A DNA stretch of 64,000 nt from Dipteris shenzhenensis (taxonomy: Eukaryota; Polypodiophyta; Polypodiopsida; Gleicheniales): assembly GCA_047967505.1 (NCBI GenBank), contig CM106539.1; one strand, 5' to 3'. Within the stretch, counting starts at the first letter, position 1. Every line of letters starts with the position of its first letter. This document shows, piece after piece, positions 21,270 through 32,761 of the stretch. The notes below the pieces were generated by a model. The model saw only the letters and a list, made by a program, of their open reading frames with translations, had not been told where the DNA came from and made no database searches. The position numbers and the translations under genes are program-made.

Positions 21270-21405
21270 AACGTCGCTATAATATATTGTCTCAGTGTCG
21301 CTATATAGCGACCTTTAAAAGTCGCTATATAGCGACTTTTACTAACGTCGCTATATAGCAACGCTTAGCAAAAGTCACTATATAGCGACGATTTACGACA
21401 CCCAA
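21270..21405. repeat. CACTA-A2 right subterminal palindromes
   Basis: Five copies or variants of GTCGCTATATAGCGAC between the 3' end of TNP2 and the terminus at 21,485. Confidence 0.88.
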
Positions 21406-21485
21406 TTTTTATACCGACAATTAACGCTAAGCGGGCGCTAATCGTCAGTACGTAAACATCGCAATAGGATGCGCGTGTAGTAGTG

Positions 21486-22050
21486 CATTCCCATCATCTG
21501 TACCAAGATATATAAGATCAGGTGCACACCAAATATTTTCCCGGTGCTTGCATTTGTGAATGCAGTGCCTGCAATCGAGATAGTACTCGACACACTCAAA
21601 CTTGGAACTGGAAAGCCATATGCCCATATATGGAAGGCATTCATGCACGCAAGGCAAATGCAAAAGAGCTTGCAAGAACCAACAAGTGTACAAGGAATAA
21701 ATCAAAGGCACACCCAACCACGCCTACGTAAGCTGTGGGACCCTAAAGTTTGCCTCAAATCTAAAGAAGATTCCTATCCAATTCGCAGGCCTGCTGGAAC
21801 TGCCAGACAGTGGGCATGGAGAGTTCCATGTCAAACAAGCACACATGTGTGGCCTCTGCATGAAAGAGATTTGAAAGAACAAGATGTAAGACAACATTAC
21901 AATGTCTGTGCTCAACAGATAACAAGATCTCGTATGCAAGAGAGAAAACTAGATAGTATGGAGAATCAAAAATTTGATTATTGTAGATCTGATACAATAG
22001 ATGGCACTACCTCCCAGCCATGCGCCCTATGAAAGAAGCTTTGATGGCGA
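21486..22050 (+). pseudogene. Unidentified coding remnant upstream of Helentron 3
   Basis: An open frame (21,544-22,032) includes KLGTGKPYAHIWKAFMHARQ and QWAWRVPCQTSTHVWPLHER. It may be the diverged N-terminal part of the following Helentron gene, since direction and spacing fit, but I see no Rep motif. CACTA-A2 ends immediately upstream and may have cut it. Confidence 0.3.
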
Positions 22051-22575
22051 GTTGGAAACAGTAGAGGACGGAGGTTGAATGCTAATAATCAAGGTTGCTA
22101 TAGCCAATGATGAAATGGGCTTCACGGGCTTGCTCTTATATAGCCACTAGTCGTAGTCAGTTGGACCCAATTGGGTGACCGACCCAGTCTGCCCAAAATG
22201 ATCAACTGGGGGTCAGTCCCAAAATTGGCATAGAACCATGGCATAAAATAGAGTAAGTAACCTACCGTCTCCATTTGACCCATAGCCATCCAGGATCATC
22301 TGGGACTCCAAACGGGCCTGACAACATGAGAGTGTGGGCTGCCCCGAGAAATGCTCTGTCTACCCTCAGTGCAGTCAGTCATGGGATGCCTTCCCGCACT
22401 TGCATGTAGCCTAGTTGGCAGTGTGCCAACTCTGTCCAACCATTAGGCCACACATGGCCCCCATCTGGTGTCCAAACCAAGACCTAGCAGATAACCGAGC
22501 TACTCAAATGCCTTCTCCTCATATGGGGGGCTTACAAGTAGACTTAGCTGGTTTCTGTGTAGTGACACGATAGTG
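22051..22575. other. Anonymous spacer, no gene seen
   Basis: About 520 bp of mixed composition with no long frame. It contains short phrases such as CAACTGGG that recur but no clear repeat. It separates the two Helentron-like coding remnants. Confidence 0.4.
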
Positions 22576-22580
22576 GAGCA

Positions 22581-23310
22581 TTGATATCTACACATGCCTT
22601 TGCACGTCCATTGATTACACTAAGAATATCGAAAGAAAACATGAATAGGATTAACAACCTAATGTTGGATGAAGAATCGTTGCAACTCAACTTCAACATG
22701 TTCCTGCAAAAACTTGGGATCTCTCATGACACCTACATCAGTGCTTTGAGAAGCAAACTATGCCAGCCAACAGTCCTACTCAAGTGACATCCAAACGATA
22801 CTTACACGAATAATTTCAACCCCTCTATATCCAGCCTATGGTACACAAATACTGATATTCACTTTGTCCTCACTCCTTATGCCGCTGCATCCTATTGCAC
22901 ATCTTACATGACAAAAATAGATAAGGAGACCACTGAGGTAGTCAGAAGTGCAATCGTAGCAAGCACTTCTTCGGAAACACCTGCAAATGAATGCCTACAG
23001 AATGTAGGGAACATATTACTAAACATGCAACACATAAGTTGACAACAAGCAGCCTACCTTTGCTTGTCACTACCCCTAACAAGTGCGAGTAGAGAGTTCT
23101 GCTACATTAACACTAGCCCCGCTGATGAGAGAACTCTACTCCTAAATAAATGCAGACATCTCCAAGCAATCGATCTTGATAGCACATATACATTCTTGGA
23201 CAACATTATGCAAAAGTACACAAAGCGAAACTCGAACTACACAGACATTTGTCCGGCCACATTTGCAAGCAAGCACACAATACTGAGGACCCAAAAATAG
23301 CCAAGGAAAA
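22581..23310 (+). pseudogene. Helentron 3, central Helitron-like domain
   Basis: Broken forward frames show WYTNTDIHFVLTPYAAASY followed by CTSYMTKIDKE, and QQAAYLCLSLPLTSASREF followed by CYINTSPADERT. These phrases are typical of the region between the Rep and helicase domains of Helitron-like proteins in which the helicase is PIF1-type. Stops follow LLK and MQHIS. The sequence leads in the same direction into the helicase at 23,690. Confidence 0.72.
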
Positions 23311-23374
23311 AGGGAAAATAATTTGATTCAACACTTACAACAAGGCAAAAGACCCAGAGAACCACTACAGAGAG

Positions 23375-25084
23375 TTGTGCCTGCTGTATCTTCCATTCAA
23401 ACGCATAGAGCACACTTTATCGAATGATGTTTTAACATGGCTTGACATGTACCTTGCAAATGCAAATAGAATTGAGACAAACCACTACAAATTCGACAAA
23501 AGCTCAATGTACAAAGAGTTTCCCAGCATAGCACAACCTTCCAACTCCACAACAAGTTGCAGCAATGCAGAAGGACCCTCAACAAGTGGAGAGAAATTTG
23601 ATCTCACACTAGAAATGAATATAAATGAAAGGCAAGAAATGCAACGCGACCAGCGTCACATCTCTCAAACTACGATACCAAATAAGTAGTACTATGCCCT
23701 CCTTCAAATGCTGAAGAACAAGCAATGCTCGATCATCAACGACATCATGCTCAAGAAAATAAACAATCCTAGCAGTCAATTTCACTTGCTTTTATCCAGA
23801 GAGGCAGGCACAGGTAAAACATTCACGCTCTTACTATTGGTGTAGGCACTACTATGCTTCTACTCACATAAACAAACATCTGATATTGATCTACCCAGAG
23901 CACTGCTACTCCCTTACACTGGTAGAGCTGCTCATGCAATAGGGGGAATGATGATACATGGAGCACTCCTCCTTCCACTATTATCATCGGCATACACATC
24001 TCTTGAGCATCTCTTTCAAGAGAAAAACTACAAAAACTTTTAGAATCGTTTAGAGAGGTGCAAATACTAGTAATTGATAAGATATCACTGGTGGGGGGCT
24101 CAACACATTTGCCACTGCAGACTGCTAAATGAGAGAAATCAAACACAATCATGACCAACCTTTTGGTGGAGTTGATGTTCACTATGTGGAGACCTTTACC
24201 AAGCAAGCCCAACAAAGGATTCATGGATCTTCAATGACAAAAACACACCCTCATCCATGCTTCATTTTGGAAAAGCATGCTACTTTACTATGAGCTGCAA
24301 TAGCCCATGTGACAAAAAGACAAGCAGTTTCTCGCACTGCTCAACAAAATATGAACATGAAGCCAAACAAATAACGACATCAAGAATTTGAACAATTTTC
24401 ACCTAAAGGTACCTCTGGAAAAGGATTTAGTACCTCACCTCTTCTACACAAATGCCGTAAAGGACATTCATAACAACTACATTTTGAATGCCATTCGGAT
24501 AGAACCGCACGTGCTTCTAGCAAAAGACATACATCATAGAACATGCAACAAAATAGTAAGGGTGCCATCAGACAAACGACTTACAGTGGGGCTTCATGGT
24601 GAGCTTCAACTGAAACGAGGAATGATCATAGAGATCTGTTCCGATAACTTGGATGTCGCTGATGGGATTGCTAATGGTGCAAATGGAGTGTTCATGGACA
24701 GTAACACTGAGGGGAGTCCAAGGATCATCTAGATGCTCTTCAATGACTTGTGCTCTAGATCAAGATCTCGTTCCAAAAATAGACATCTATACAAAGCTGA
24801 CACTCCAAGAAACTGGACCCTGATCCTGCAAGACACAAGAGAGTTCTGAATGGGAAGAACCACATCAACACAACTACAAGGAAACAATTCTCGGTGTGGC
24901 CCGCGATAGCAAGAATAGTCCACTGCTTGCACGGACTAACTATGCATTCAGTCGCATTTGACCCAAAAGGAATTCATGCACATGGGCTGGTTTACACTAC
25001 GCTGTCTCACGTTTGTGAGCCATCGAAGCTTTACGTTGTATCGTTGTATCACGGATAGAACAAAAGCACATTAAAGTCGACCCC
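23375..25084 (+). pseudogene. Helentron 3, PIF1 helicase domain
   Basis: A forward helicase relic. The Walker A motif REAGTGKTFTLLLLV at about 23,800 is intact, unlike the altered STWKT/GTWKT of the two reverse copies. It is followed by LLLPYTGRAAHAIGGMMIHG, the PHLFYTNAVKDIHNNYI stretch near 24,440, the HGELQLKRGMIIEIC stretch near 24,610 and a motif VI region near 24,930 (RIVHCLHGLTMHSVAFDPKG). There are several stops and frame changes. It is more diverged than the reverse copies differ from each other, so it is an older or separate lineage. Confidence 0.82.
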
Positions 25085-25860
25085 ATGGTCAAACAGGAAA
25101 TCACAAGACTAAGGGACACATGCAAGTGGTCATTCGAAAAGGTTGTGCTCTACAACACAAACAATAAACACTCGCTACTCCTAACACACAACACACGATC
25201 TTTGTTGCATCACGCACAAGATATATCACCCTCAGGAATTTTGGAGATGACAACTGTGTTGTGCTTACAAGAGACAAGAACAATAATTGGTGATCCAACA
25301 TCTTTCCCACCTCTTCTTAGCATCTGCAGGAACAACGGTGTGGGCATTGCAACATACCACAAGCACGAGCTACGTCTCACCCAAGAGAATCACATCGGTG
25401 ATGAGAAGTGCCAGATCCAGCTAGCAATGTTTGAGAACAAAGAAAAACAAAAAATCAAAATACTTAACACTTACAAAATGCCAAAAACAAAAGTGGAATA
25501 TCTACTACAAATGATGCATGAGCTACCACAGCTCATTCCACTAGCAACAACAACATATGCCCTCAGTGATTTCAACATTGACAATACCAAAAAAACCTCC
25601 CAAATGGCATGACTTGAAGACCTTATGGCCAACCAAAATATGTACATGTTGAGCCAAGGGCCAACAACAATCTACGGTTTGGACCACATCTGGTGCAACA
25701 TAAAAACAAAAAACAAAATCAACCAAAAGGACTTTCGCATACTAGTCGGACCACATGATACTACATACACAGACATCAATTTGATACATGAAATGTCCTT
25801 ACATTTATTCCAAGGGGAAGGCCTATTGAATCAATTCACCTTGTTGCTCAAATCTTTGTA
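25085..25860 (+). pseudogene. Helentron 3, C-terminal endonuclease domain
   Basis: Following the helicase in the same direction is an endonuclease/exonuclease/phosphatase (EEP, AP-like) domain. It has TTVLCLQETRT with the catalytic Glu, NNGVGIATYHKHELRL, ALSDFNIDNTKK with the D-x-N motif, and IYGLDHIWCN. A TGA follows SQMA at 25,612, and the frame resumes at 25,625. Helicase followed by an EEP nuclease is the Helentron (Helitron2-like) layout, distinct from the Rep-helicase layout of most plant Helitrons. The relic ends near 25,860, before a short minisatellite. Confidence 0.8.
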
Positions 25861-25879
25861 AAGCACACGGCATGGAGAG

Positions 25880-26035
25880 TTGTTTTTTTTCACACCCCCA
25901 CACCCACTCACTCATACACTCAAGGCAGGGAGAGGTTTTTTTTTTTCATACATCCACTCAGTCATACATTGTACACACCCACCCACCCAGTCATACACTA
26001 TACACACCCACCCAGCCACTCCATACACTGTACAC
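25880..26035. repeat. CACACCCACC minisatellite
   Basis: Imperfect units of CACTCATACACTGTACACACCCACCCACC, with two T tracts. It lies between the 3' end of Helentron 3 and the SDR pseudogene. It could mark the Helentron terminus, but no terminal hairpin is certain. Confidence 0.7.
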
Positions 26036-26102
26036 GGGCACAGATCTATGCTCCGAGGCAGCAAGGAGTCATCCATGAGGATTCGAATGAGGACATGGTT
26101 CA

Positions 26103-27400
26103 AGTCGACAAACACCCTACCGCCTGAGCTACTCCCACTGTCGCTTCTGAAACAAAGATGGGACAGATGGTGGTTTCGCTATCGGACACGAGAGCTTGGC
26201 CGGTGCAAAAGCTCGCACATGGCAGGCAGCAGAAGAATGCCACAGCTACGGCTACCTCTCTCGACTCCCCTTGCCAGCCAAATGGAATGTAAGGCAAGAA
26301 CTTTGATTCCAAGGCCAACTGCACATCATTCTCATCTTTAACTTTCTTCACCTGTTGCATCAAAGCTACAATATGTTCTAGCTAGACACACACTCATGCA
26401 CTCGTTTCTAGAGAGTTTACCACTTTAGATAACTCTGTCTTTATAATGCCCGATGCTACTGTGTTCACAGTGATCCCATCCTTAACCCATTCACTCTCCA
26501 AAGACTTCATCATCTGATTCATCACGACTGCCACCATGAACAAACAACAACACCAGATGATTTATATCTCTGAGTAGCAGCAACATATGATACAAGAACA
26601 GGAGACCCAAGCAAACACTGAAGATCCAAGATGAATGACCTTATGTCATCAAGTATATGCTACAGGAATCTGGGATGAGATGGCCGGCAATGGAGCTGAT
26701 GAAGACGATCCTTCCACAATCCAAAGCCTTGAGCAAAGGATGGCTCAGTTGAGACAAGTGGTATGCAAATTCTACGTTCATAGACATTTGGAACGCGTAT
26801 TCTTTTGGCGTGACATCAAGGGTTGGTTTCACTTTTATGGTGCCGATGTTGTTAACCTGATGAACAAAAACAGATGACAGAGGAGTGATCAAACTTCTAA
26901 TATGAGCTTCAATAGTCAATCATCCACAGTCCATTAGACTCTTTGCCACAACAAGGATCAAGGGGAAATGTTTGCTCATCATAGCTTACCAAGATATCCA
27001 GCGCATTCCCAAAATGTAGAGCAACATCTTGCAACAGCTTAATCCTCACCTTGCTTGAATTCACATCGCAAACTGAGCCTTCCACCTTCAATCCAGCTTC
27101 CTTGAACTGCTTTAAACACTAGTTTAAATGTGCGCCTGTGCAAGCACATATACACGGATGCTCCGAGACCGCCGGCCAGCTCCTCTATTATCGCCCTTCT
27201 GCAAGTGCACAACATGTGATTCGCAACTAGACATCTATCTATCTCACTTGTGCACTTGTTGTATGAGAAACACTCACCTAGAAAAATTACACATATAGTC
27301 AAGAGAAGACAATCTTTGGTTACCCGATGCCTCCTGATCCACTAGTCACGAGTGTTGTGTGCCCTTGCAAGCTCCATCGAGCTAACACAGACGAAGTGTT
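26103..27400 (-). pseudogene. Short-chain dehydrogenase/reductase (tropinone-reductase-like) pseudogene
   Basis: Five reverse exons fit an SDR enzyme: 27,400-27,324 (WSLQGHTTLVTSGSGGIG, the cofactor-binding glycine motif); 27,198-26,990 (AIIEELAGGLGASVY … KVEGSVCDVNS … HFGNALDIL); 26,856-26,640 (VNNIGTIKVKPTLDVTPKEY, AYHLSQLSHPLLKA, GRIVFISSIAG, SIYLMT); 26,527-26,421 (MNQMMKSLESEWVKDGITVN); 26,351-26,103 (GESREVAVAVAFFCCLPCAS, FCTGQALVSD). All four introns keep GT and AG. Exon 2 has a frameshift near 27,120-27,150. In exon 3 the codon expected for the catalytic Lys of YxxxK reads TAA (26,641-26,643). It lies between two Helentron relics, so it may be a captured or stranded host gene. Tropinone-reductase-like is the nearest family by motif. 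Confidence 0.85.
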
Positions 27401-27502
27401 ATGGTGGTTGTCCATCATTCACTGGGAGCAAATAACCTGCTTCAGTGGGTGCTATAGAATCCCCTCTTAAATAAAACTTTTGGTTATCTATCATGAGACA
27501 TG

Positions 27503-28480
27503 GCGAGAGACAATGGGGTGGTCTATGAGGTCATGCATGATATCACCAAAGTGTGCTTCTTCAATATGAAAGGATTAATTTAATTTGGGAAGAAAGTTTC
27601 AATACAGAGTGTTCATTGGAATAAAGTTTCAATACTTAGGGTCCCACAAGGGACTTTTTGGGATACCAGAAGGGACTCTTGCAAAAGAACAAGGTGAATT
27701 TCATTCATAAGGCCTGTCCTCCTTAAGAGAGGTTCAAGGTAGCATAGAGAAGCGAGTAGTCAGACTAGTAGATGAACTTTGTACCAAAGATTGTGTGTTT
27801 TCCTGTATTGTTTGCCCATATTTGGTCAATAGTTGTTCCATGGATAGTTGTTGGATGTTGAATCAATTCAAGGAAGTTGTTTTTGTTCATAAAGTCTTTT
27901 AGGTTTGATGTGCTGTAGTTGTTATCGTCAATGTTAATGTTGAAGTCTCCAAATTTGTTCAAGTAATTTTCCTATTTGCTTTTTGCCAATGGTGACTTGT
28001 AGACATTGCGAGAGACAATGGGGTCATCTACGAGGTCATGCATGATATCACCAAAGTGTGCTTCTTCAATATGAAAGGATTAATTTAATTTGGGTAGAAA
28101 GTTTCAATACGGACTGTTCGTTGGAATAAAGTTTCAATACTTAGGGTCCCACAAGGGACTTTTTGGGATACCATAAGGGACTCTTCCAAAAGAACAAGCT
28201 GAATTTCATTCATAAGGCCTGCCCTCCTTAAGAGAGGTTCAAGGTAGCATAGAGAAGCGAGTGGTCGGACTAGTAGATGAACTTTGTACCAAAGATTATG
28301 TGTTTTCCTATATTGTTTCTCATATTTGGTCAATAGTTGTTCCATGGATAGCTGTTGGATGTTGAATCAATTCAAGGAAGTTGTTTTTGTTCATAAAGTT
28401 TTTTAGGTTTGATGTGCTGTAGTTGTTTTCGTCAATGTTAATGTTGAAGTCTCCAAATTTTTTCAAGTAATTTTCCTATT
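27503..28480. repeat. 505-bp tandem duplication inside a Helentron relic
   Basis: The segment starting GCGAGAGACAATGGGG at 27,503 recurs at 28,008 with a constant offset of 505 bp, and the match continues to about 28,475. Both copies carry the same endonuclease coding remnant. Divergence is low, so the duplication is fairly recent. Confidence 0.88.
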
Positions 28481-29062
28481 CAAGTTATAAGTGATTTGGT
28501 TATTGCCAATGGTGACTTGCAGACATTTATAAATGCAAAGTTTTTTAAGTCTTTGCTTGAGAAAATTGTTAGCAAATGAAGTTATAAGTGATTTGGTTGT
28601 TGCCAATGGTGACTTGTAGACATTTATAATTGCAAAGTTCTTTAAGTTTTTGCTTGAGAAAATTATTAGCATGCATTGGGAATTGCCTTCATAAATGTAA
28701 TCTTCATGGAGGAGATTCACGTCATCTTTGTAACATGTGGCTATCCCCACTCCGTCATTTTTTTGGATGCTTTCAAATTTTGGCATACATATGATTCTAG
28801 AGGTGTTAATGTGCAATTCTTGAAGACATAGTATTGTAGCGCTTAGAAGGCTTTTGTTCTTTATGAGGTTTGCCATGTATGGATTTAGTGCATGTGTGTT
28901 GAGAGATTTCAATGTTTTATGTTCTTCAAGATTTTTAGAAAAGCTTTTTGTTGAGTCATCTAGTGCCTTTCTTTTTGTAGTCTTTCAATCTCTTTCAAGA
29001 TCTTTTGGATCCACTTTGATGTACTTTGGTTCAAGTGGTTTAATTAAGTAAAGATTTTTAGG
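27540..29062 (-). pseudogene. Helentron 2, endonuclease domain and helicase C-terminus
   Basis: Reading in reverse: the helicase C-terminal stretch at 29,060-28,970 (LIKPLEPKYIKVDPKDLE); an uninterrupted junction at 28,965; then the EEP nuclease at 28,912-28,463 (LLSATILCLQELHINTSRI, NDGVGIATCYKDDVNLLHED); then twice, because of the 505-bp duplication, GDFNINIDDNNYSTSNLKDF and the TTIDQIWAN stretch; then the C-terminal HIEEAHFGDIMHDL. This copy shows the intact helicase-nuclease junction that CACTA-B1 interrupts at 11,417. Frameshifts and stops make it inactive. Confidence 0.82.
28480..28677. repeat. 99-bp tandem duplication in the endonuclease frame
   Basis: AAGTTATAAGTGATTTGGTT begins at 28,480 and again at 28,579. 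Being 33 codons long it keeps the frame, and the protein repeats the NNFLKQRLKKLCIYKCLQV segment. Confidence 0.8.
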
Positions 29063-29099
29063 GTTTTTTTTGTTGAGTCATCCAGTGTCACAACAACAC

Positions 29100-29345
29100 A
29101 AAGCAACTATAGACGCACTTGATAGATGTGCAAAATAGCAAGCGTGTCTATAGGCATTGCTTGAATAGAGAAATTACGAGTCCATTTGACAGTGCGTCTA
29201 ATAGCATGTCTATTTGTACATGTATTGACGCATCTATTAACACGTCTACACTGAGAAAATATGGGCACATCTAACACTGTGTCTATCAATGCATCTATTT
29301 GTGCATGTATTAGCACGTCTATTAGTACATCTACAGTGAGAATTA
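29100..29345. repeat. CACTA-B2 subterminal repeats
   Basis: Units of the GACGCATCTATTAACACGTCTA type in both orientations, as in B1 (11,090-11,400). Further blocks of the same motif lie at 30,950-31,090 and 31,460-31,610. Confidence 0.85.
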
Positions 29346-29565
29346 GACATGTATTTAGATGCAAAACAAAGAATATAGAAAGTGAGATTTTGGTGTAAGC
29401 TGGTAAATATACATCACTGCTTTCCAAACATTGCCCATGATTACCAAAGCACATAATTTTAACAAAAACATCAATGCTTTTTTGCAAACCCATATATACA
29501 AAAATTAAGTGAGGTGAGGAGAATGAGACAATATGTAAAATAGTTTTTCCAATATCAACGATGGG

Positions 29566-30900
29566 CTATGGTTCAATCTCATCCTCAATGAGATCAACCC
29601 TTGCCAAACTATCTACTTCAGAATCCAAACAAGTGTTTAGATTTACAAATACATTCAACCCACTACCACTTGTGCTACTCATGTGCTCATCGAAATCAAC
29701 ATCACTAATGGTAGGCTCGTCCTCACGGGTAATGGCCTCAATATCTATATCTCCTATCTCATGATCATCCTCCTCTCTTGTATCACGGTCATCATCACCT
29801 CCATGGCCATGATCATCCTCCATAGGCTCCATATTAGTAAATGTACTATACATCACTTTGGAACATGGCATAATAGGTATGACATGTGCCACCATCTATT
29901 ATTATCCACCATTGGTTGATAGACAACCTAATTCAAACACAAATACAATCATGTTATTTTCCTTGCATTGAAGGTATCAAATATTTAGAAGTGAGTATTT
30001 TTATGTGTGTACAGTACACGTTCACATTGTTGCGGTAGTACTGGTGTGTCCTTCTTACTTTGCCCAAACTTTGTAGAGTCAATAGTTACAAAGCCACTTG
30101 CATGGCATTTGATTGTTGCATTAGGGCCTCTTTCCACCATGTTGTTAAACCACTTTACATCCAAAACATACACAAAGAAGCGTCGAAAGTCAAGCTTAAT
30201 AATATCTTGGATCATTTCACAATGGCTCCATTGGCTCCCTCAAAGCTAGCAATGATGCCGCAATCTTGTGTGTTTCTCTTATCATCAATCCATTGTGTTT
30301 GAAAATGCTTGCCCTCACACCATATAGCATTGCACATAGTGCACTACACCAAGACAAAATCAATTAAATAAGCAATCTAAATCATTGAAAGCTCCTAACT
30401 TATGCATAACATTCTATATACCGACCTTGCTCATGCATCCCCTAGCATACTCCCATTCTTCCATTGTGATATGCATCCCCTCGTCTTTCTCTGCTTTCTC
30501 CATTTTGTCAAGTAGCCAATCCACATGAATATCCGTAACGGTCCCTCCTAAAGATCCCACCTCATATCGCCGATGCTTCACCTCCTCTTGATGAGCATAG
30601 GGCAACATATGCGGGTGTGGCACTGCATCCTGTATCAAATTAAAACGGGATCATAACTCAAACATATAAACAACCATAGGTATCTCAATCAACCTTAACT
30701 CTTTAACACTTACCATCTTTACGGTCACATCCCATTCTCCATACTTTAAGATGTGATTGAGTGTAATCATATGTGCATGATACATGTTTCCTGGACATTG
30801 ATCACACATACATTTGACTTTGTGCTCCAACCACATTTCGCAATGGTGGATACGGAGGGATTCATCCTCACTAGAGCTACTTGTTGAAGATCAAGACATC
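29566..30900 (-). pseudogene. TNP2-B transposase deletion derivative
   Basis: Reverse exons can be read. At 30,890-30,720 there is an N-terminal Cys cluster (MWLEHKVKCMCDQCPG … LNHILKYGEWD) like that of TNP2-A. At 30,640-30,430 there is VDWLLDKMEKAEKDEGMHIT, matching the end of the DUF4218 region. At about 30,330-29,985 there is a DUF4216-like part (DFRRFFVYVLDVKWFNN, FVTIDSTKFG). At 29,895-29,566 there is an acidic tail (HGHGGDDDRDTREEDDHEIG). The Transposase_21 catalytic core between the first two pieces is missing. The element is therefore non-autonomous, even apart from frame damage. Confidence 0.75.
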
Positions 30901-31619
30901 CTACAAATAAACAACGCAAAAAATTTGCTCTTGTATCAAATATTTAATCTTAAAACTCTGTGGTGCATCTAATACCGCGTCTGAAACCGCATTTGTTCTG
31001 TGGTACGTGTCTATAGGCATGTCTAAACCGTGTTGTAGATGCACATTTAGATGCATATATAGATGTGCAATTAGACGCACTTATAGATGCGATTTTCAAA
31101 CCTACTTTTAGCATGCTTGCTTTTCTTCACATACTTTTTGCATTGCACGGCTTAACAGACATTGTTTTGAGCATCCACACTTATCTCCAAGCACCCACAC
31201 TTATCTCTAGGGTTACACAATCATCTCCAAGCACACAAGAGAAGAGGGTGAACAAGGAAGAGAAGAAGCAAAGGGTGAACAAGGAAGAGAAGAAGGAGAA
31301 GCAGCTTTGAAGAAGGACAAGAAGCTTCCAAGGTAAGTCTCTTTATAGTTGATCTTCTTTAAAACTTGCTCTCTTTGGATTCGTCCTTTGTCGTATCCAA
31401 GAAATGAATGTTTTTGGTACTAGTGTTGTGCTTTTGTGTCAGGCACATGTCCTTTCGAGTTTTTAGAATAGTCCATCTATCAAAGCGCGTCTATAGATGC
31501 ATTTGAGAGTGCATCTAAGAGCACATCTATGATGCATCTACTCTATTTTTAGAAACAAATAGTCGTTCTATAGACGCACTGTTATATGCGAAGATAGACA
31601 CACTCTGTTATTTTTTCTT

Positions 31620-32150
31620 GGCCTGCTGGCCTTCCCTTCCCTTCCCTTCCCTTTCCTTTCCTTTCTCTTTCCTCTTCCCTTTCCCTTTCCACTTCCACTT
31701 CCAAGAAAAGGATTGCATATTGAATTATGGAAATAAGTGATTGCATGAATGAAGAAAGGGATTGCATGAATGATGGAAAGGGATTGCATGATTGAAGAAG
31801 GGGATTGCATGAATGATGGAAAGGGAAAGCATGATTGAAAAAAGGGATTGCACTTTATATTTTCCTCTCTTTTTCCTTCTCTCTTTTATCCTCTCTTTCC
31901 TTCTCTTTTTGTCTCTCTTTTTCTCTCTTATCTCCTCTCTTTTTCTCTCTTTTTTTCTCCTCTCTTTTCCTCTATTTTCCTCTCTTTCCTTCTCTCTTTT
32001 ATCCCACTTTTTCTCTCTTTTTCTGCTCTCTTTTCCTCTCCTTTCTCCTCTCTTTTATCCCCACTTTTCCTCTCTTTTCTACTCTCTTTCCTTCTCTCTT
32101 TTTCTCTCAAGTTTTCTCTTCTCAATTCATCAGTAATCTTCTTTTTTCCT
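31620..32150. repeat. Polypyrimidine and GATTGCATGAATGA repeats in CACTA-B2
   Basis: 31,620-31,690 is a CCCTTCC/CTTTCC tract. 31,720-31,840 has four imperfect copies of GATTGCATGAATGATGGAAAGG. 31,855-32,150 is the same TTTTCCTCTC minisatellite as in B1. Confidence 0.85.
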
Positions 32151-32162
32151 TTTTTCCAGTTC

Positions 32163-32761
32163 ATCATGTGGCCAGGAAGCTCTTTAGGCTCACCTAATCT
32201 TTGGGAGACCATCTTTTAGGACTTATATAACCTTTTGGGACACCCTCCCTGTCCTGGGGAGTTATACGGCTACATGATGGGTAGTCTAAACATCCCCCAG
32301 GAGTCGGCACTATAGACTGCGAACCATCCCAGCCCCACACTAGCTAAGATTACCCCAACGCAGCCAACACAGCCCAGCATGAAGGATCCAAATGGAGCAA
32401 TATGGAAGCGTGCATTTGGAAGCAGGGGGTGTTGAATCATGGGAGACGGGCAATTTGTAAGTATCGATCTTACAGCTTGATATCATGGGTAGGTACCCTA
32501 CTCCTATTGAGACAGCCTACCATCGCCACCATCATAGAGGAGATACATGGAGGCACTTCTATAATGACGGGTTTATTACTAAGGAGTAGTATATCTGGGC
32601 TACTGGAGCACCCCCCGAGGTATTTGAAAGTAATTAAATAATGTCAATATTATAAGTAAAGATTTGATTTTTCATACATTGATATATGTTGCCCCTTGCT
32701 TACAGGACCCTACACAAGAAGATGAGGAAGAAGACGAGGAAGAAGGAGGTAGAGAAGGGAG
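32163..32761 (+). pseudogene. CACTA-B second-ORF protein (B2 copy)
   Basis: Homologous to 10,112-10,830. It has the MWPGSSLGS-type start region, GHPPCPGELYGYM, a middle exon with altered YHRHHHRGDTWRHF (the Cys residues of B1 are replaced) and the acidic DEEEDEEEGG exon. It is cut at 32,761 by the copia 5' LTR, losing the last codons. It contains stops and is not functional. Confidence 0.5.

Larger units (their letters stand above)
16661..21485 (+). mobile_element. CACTA-A2 element, nearly complete
   Basis: The right terminus at 21,485 reads inward as CACTACTACACGCGCATCC. Matching subterminal palindromes lie at both ends and a TNP2 gene occupies 17,031-21,127. No second (TNPA-like) gene is visible. 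The left terminus is not resolved and the start given is the first subterminal repeat. Its right flank enters an old forward Helentron. Confidence 0.85.
29089..32761. mobile_element. CACTA-B2 element, right end deleted
   Basis: The left terminus, CACAACAACACAAAGC, begins next to GAGTCATCCAGTG, a Helentron sequence also found uninterrupted at 28,952-28,965. Inside are subterminal repeats (29,100-29,345), a reverse TNP2-B derivative, more subterminal-like blocks (30,950-31,090 and 31,460-31,610), a pyrimidine tract and the forward second ORF. The right terminus is missing: homology to B1 stops at about 32,761, where the copia LTR begins. Confidence 0.75.
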
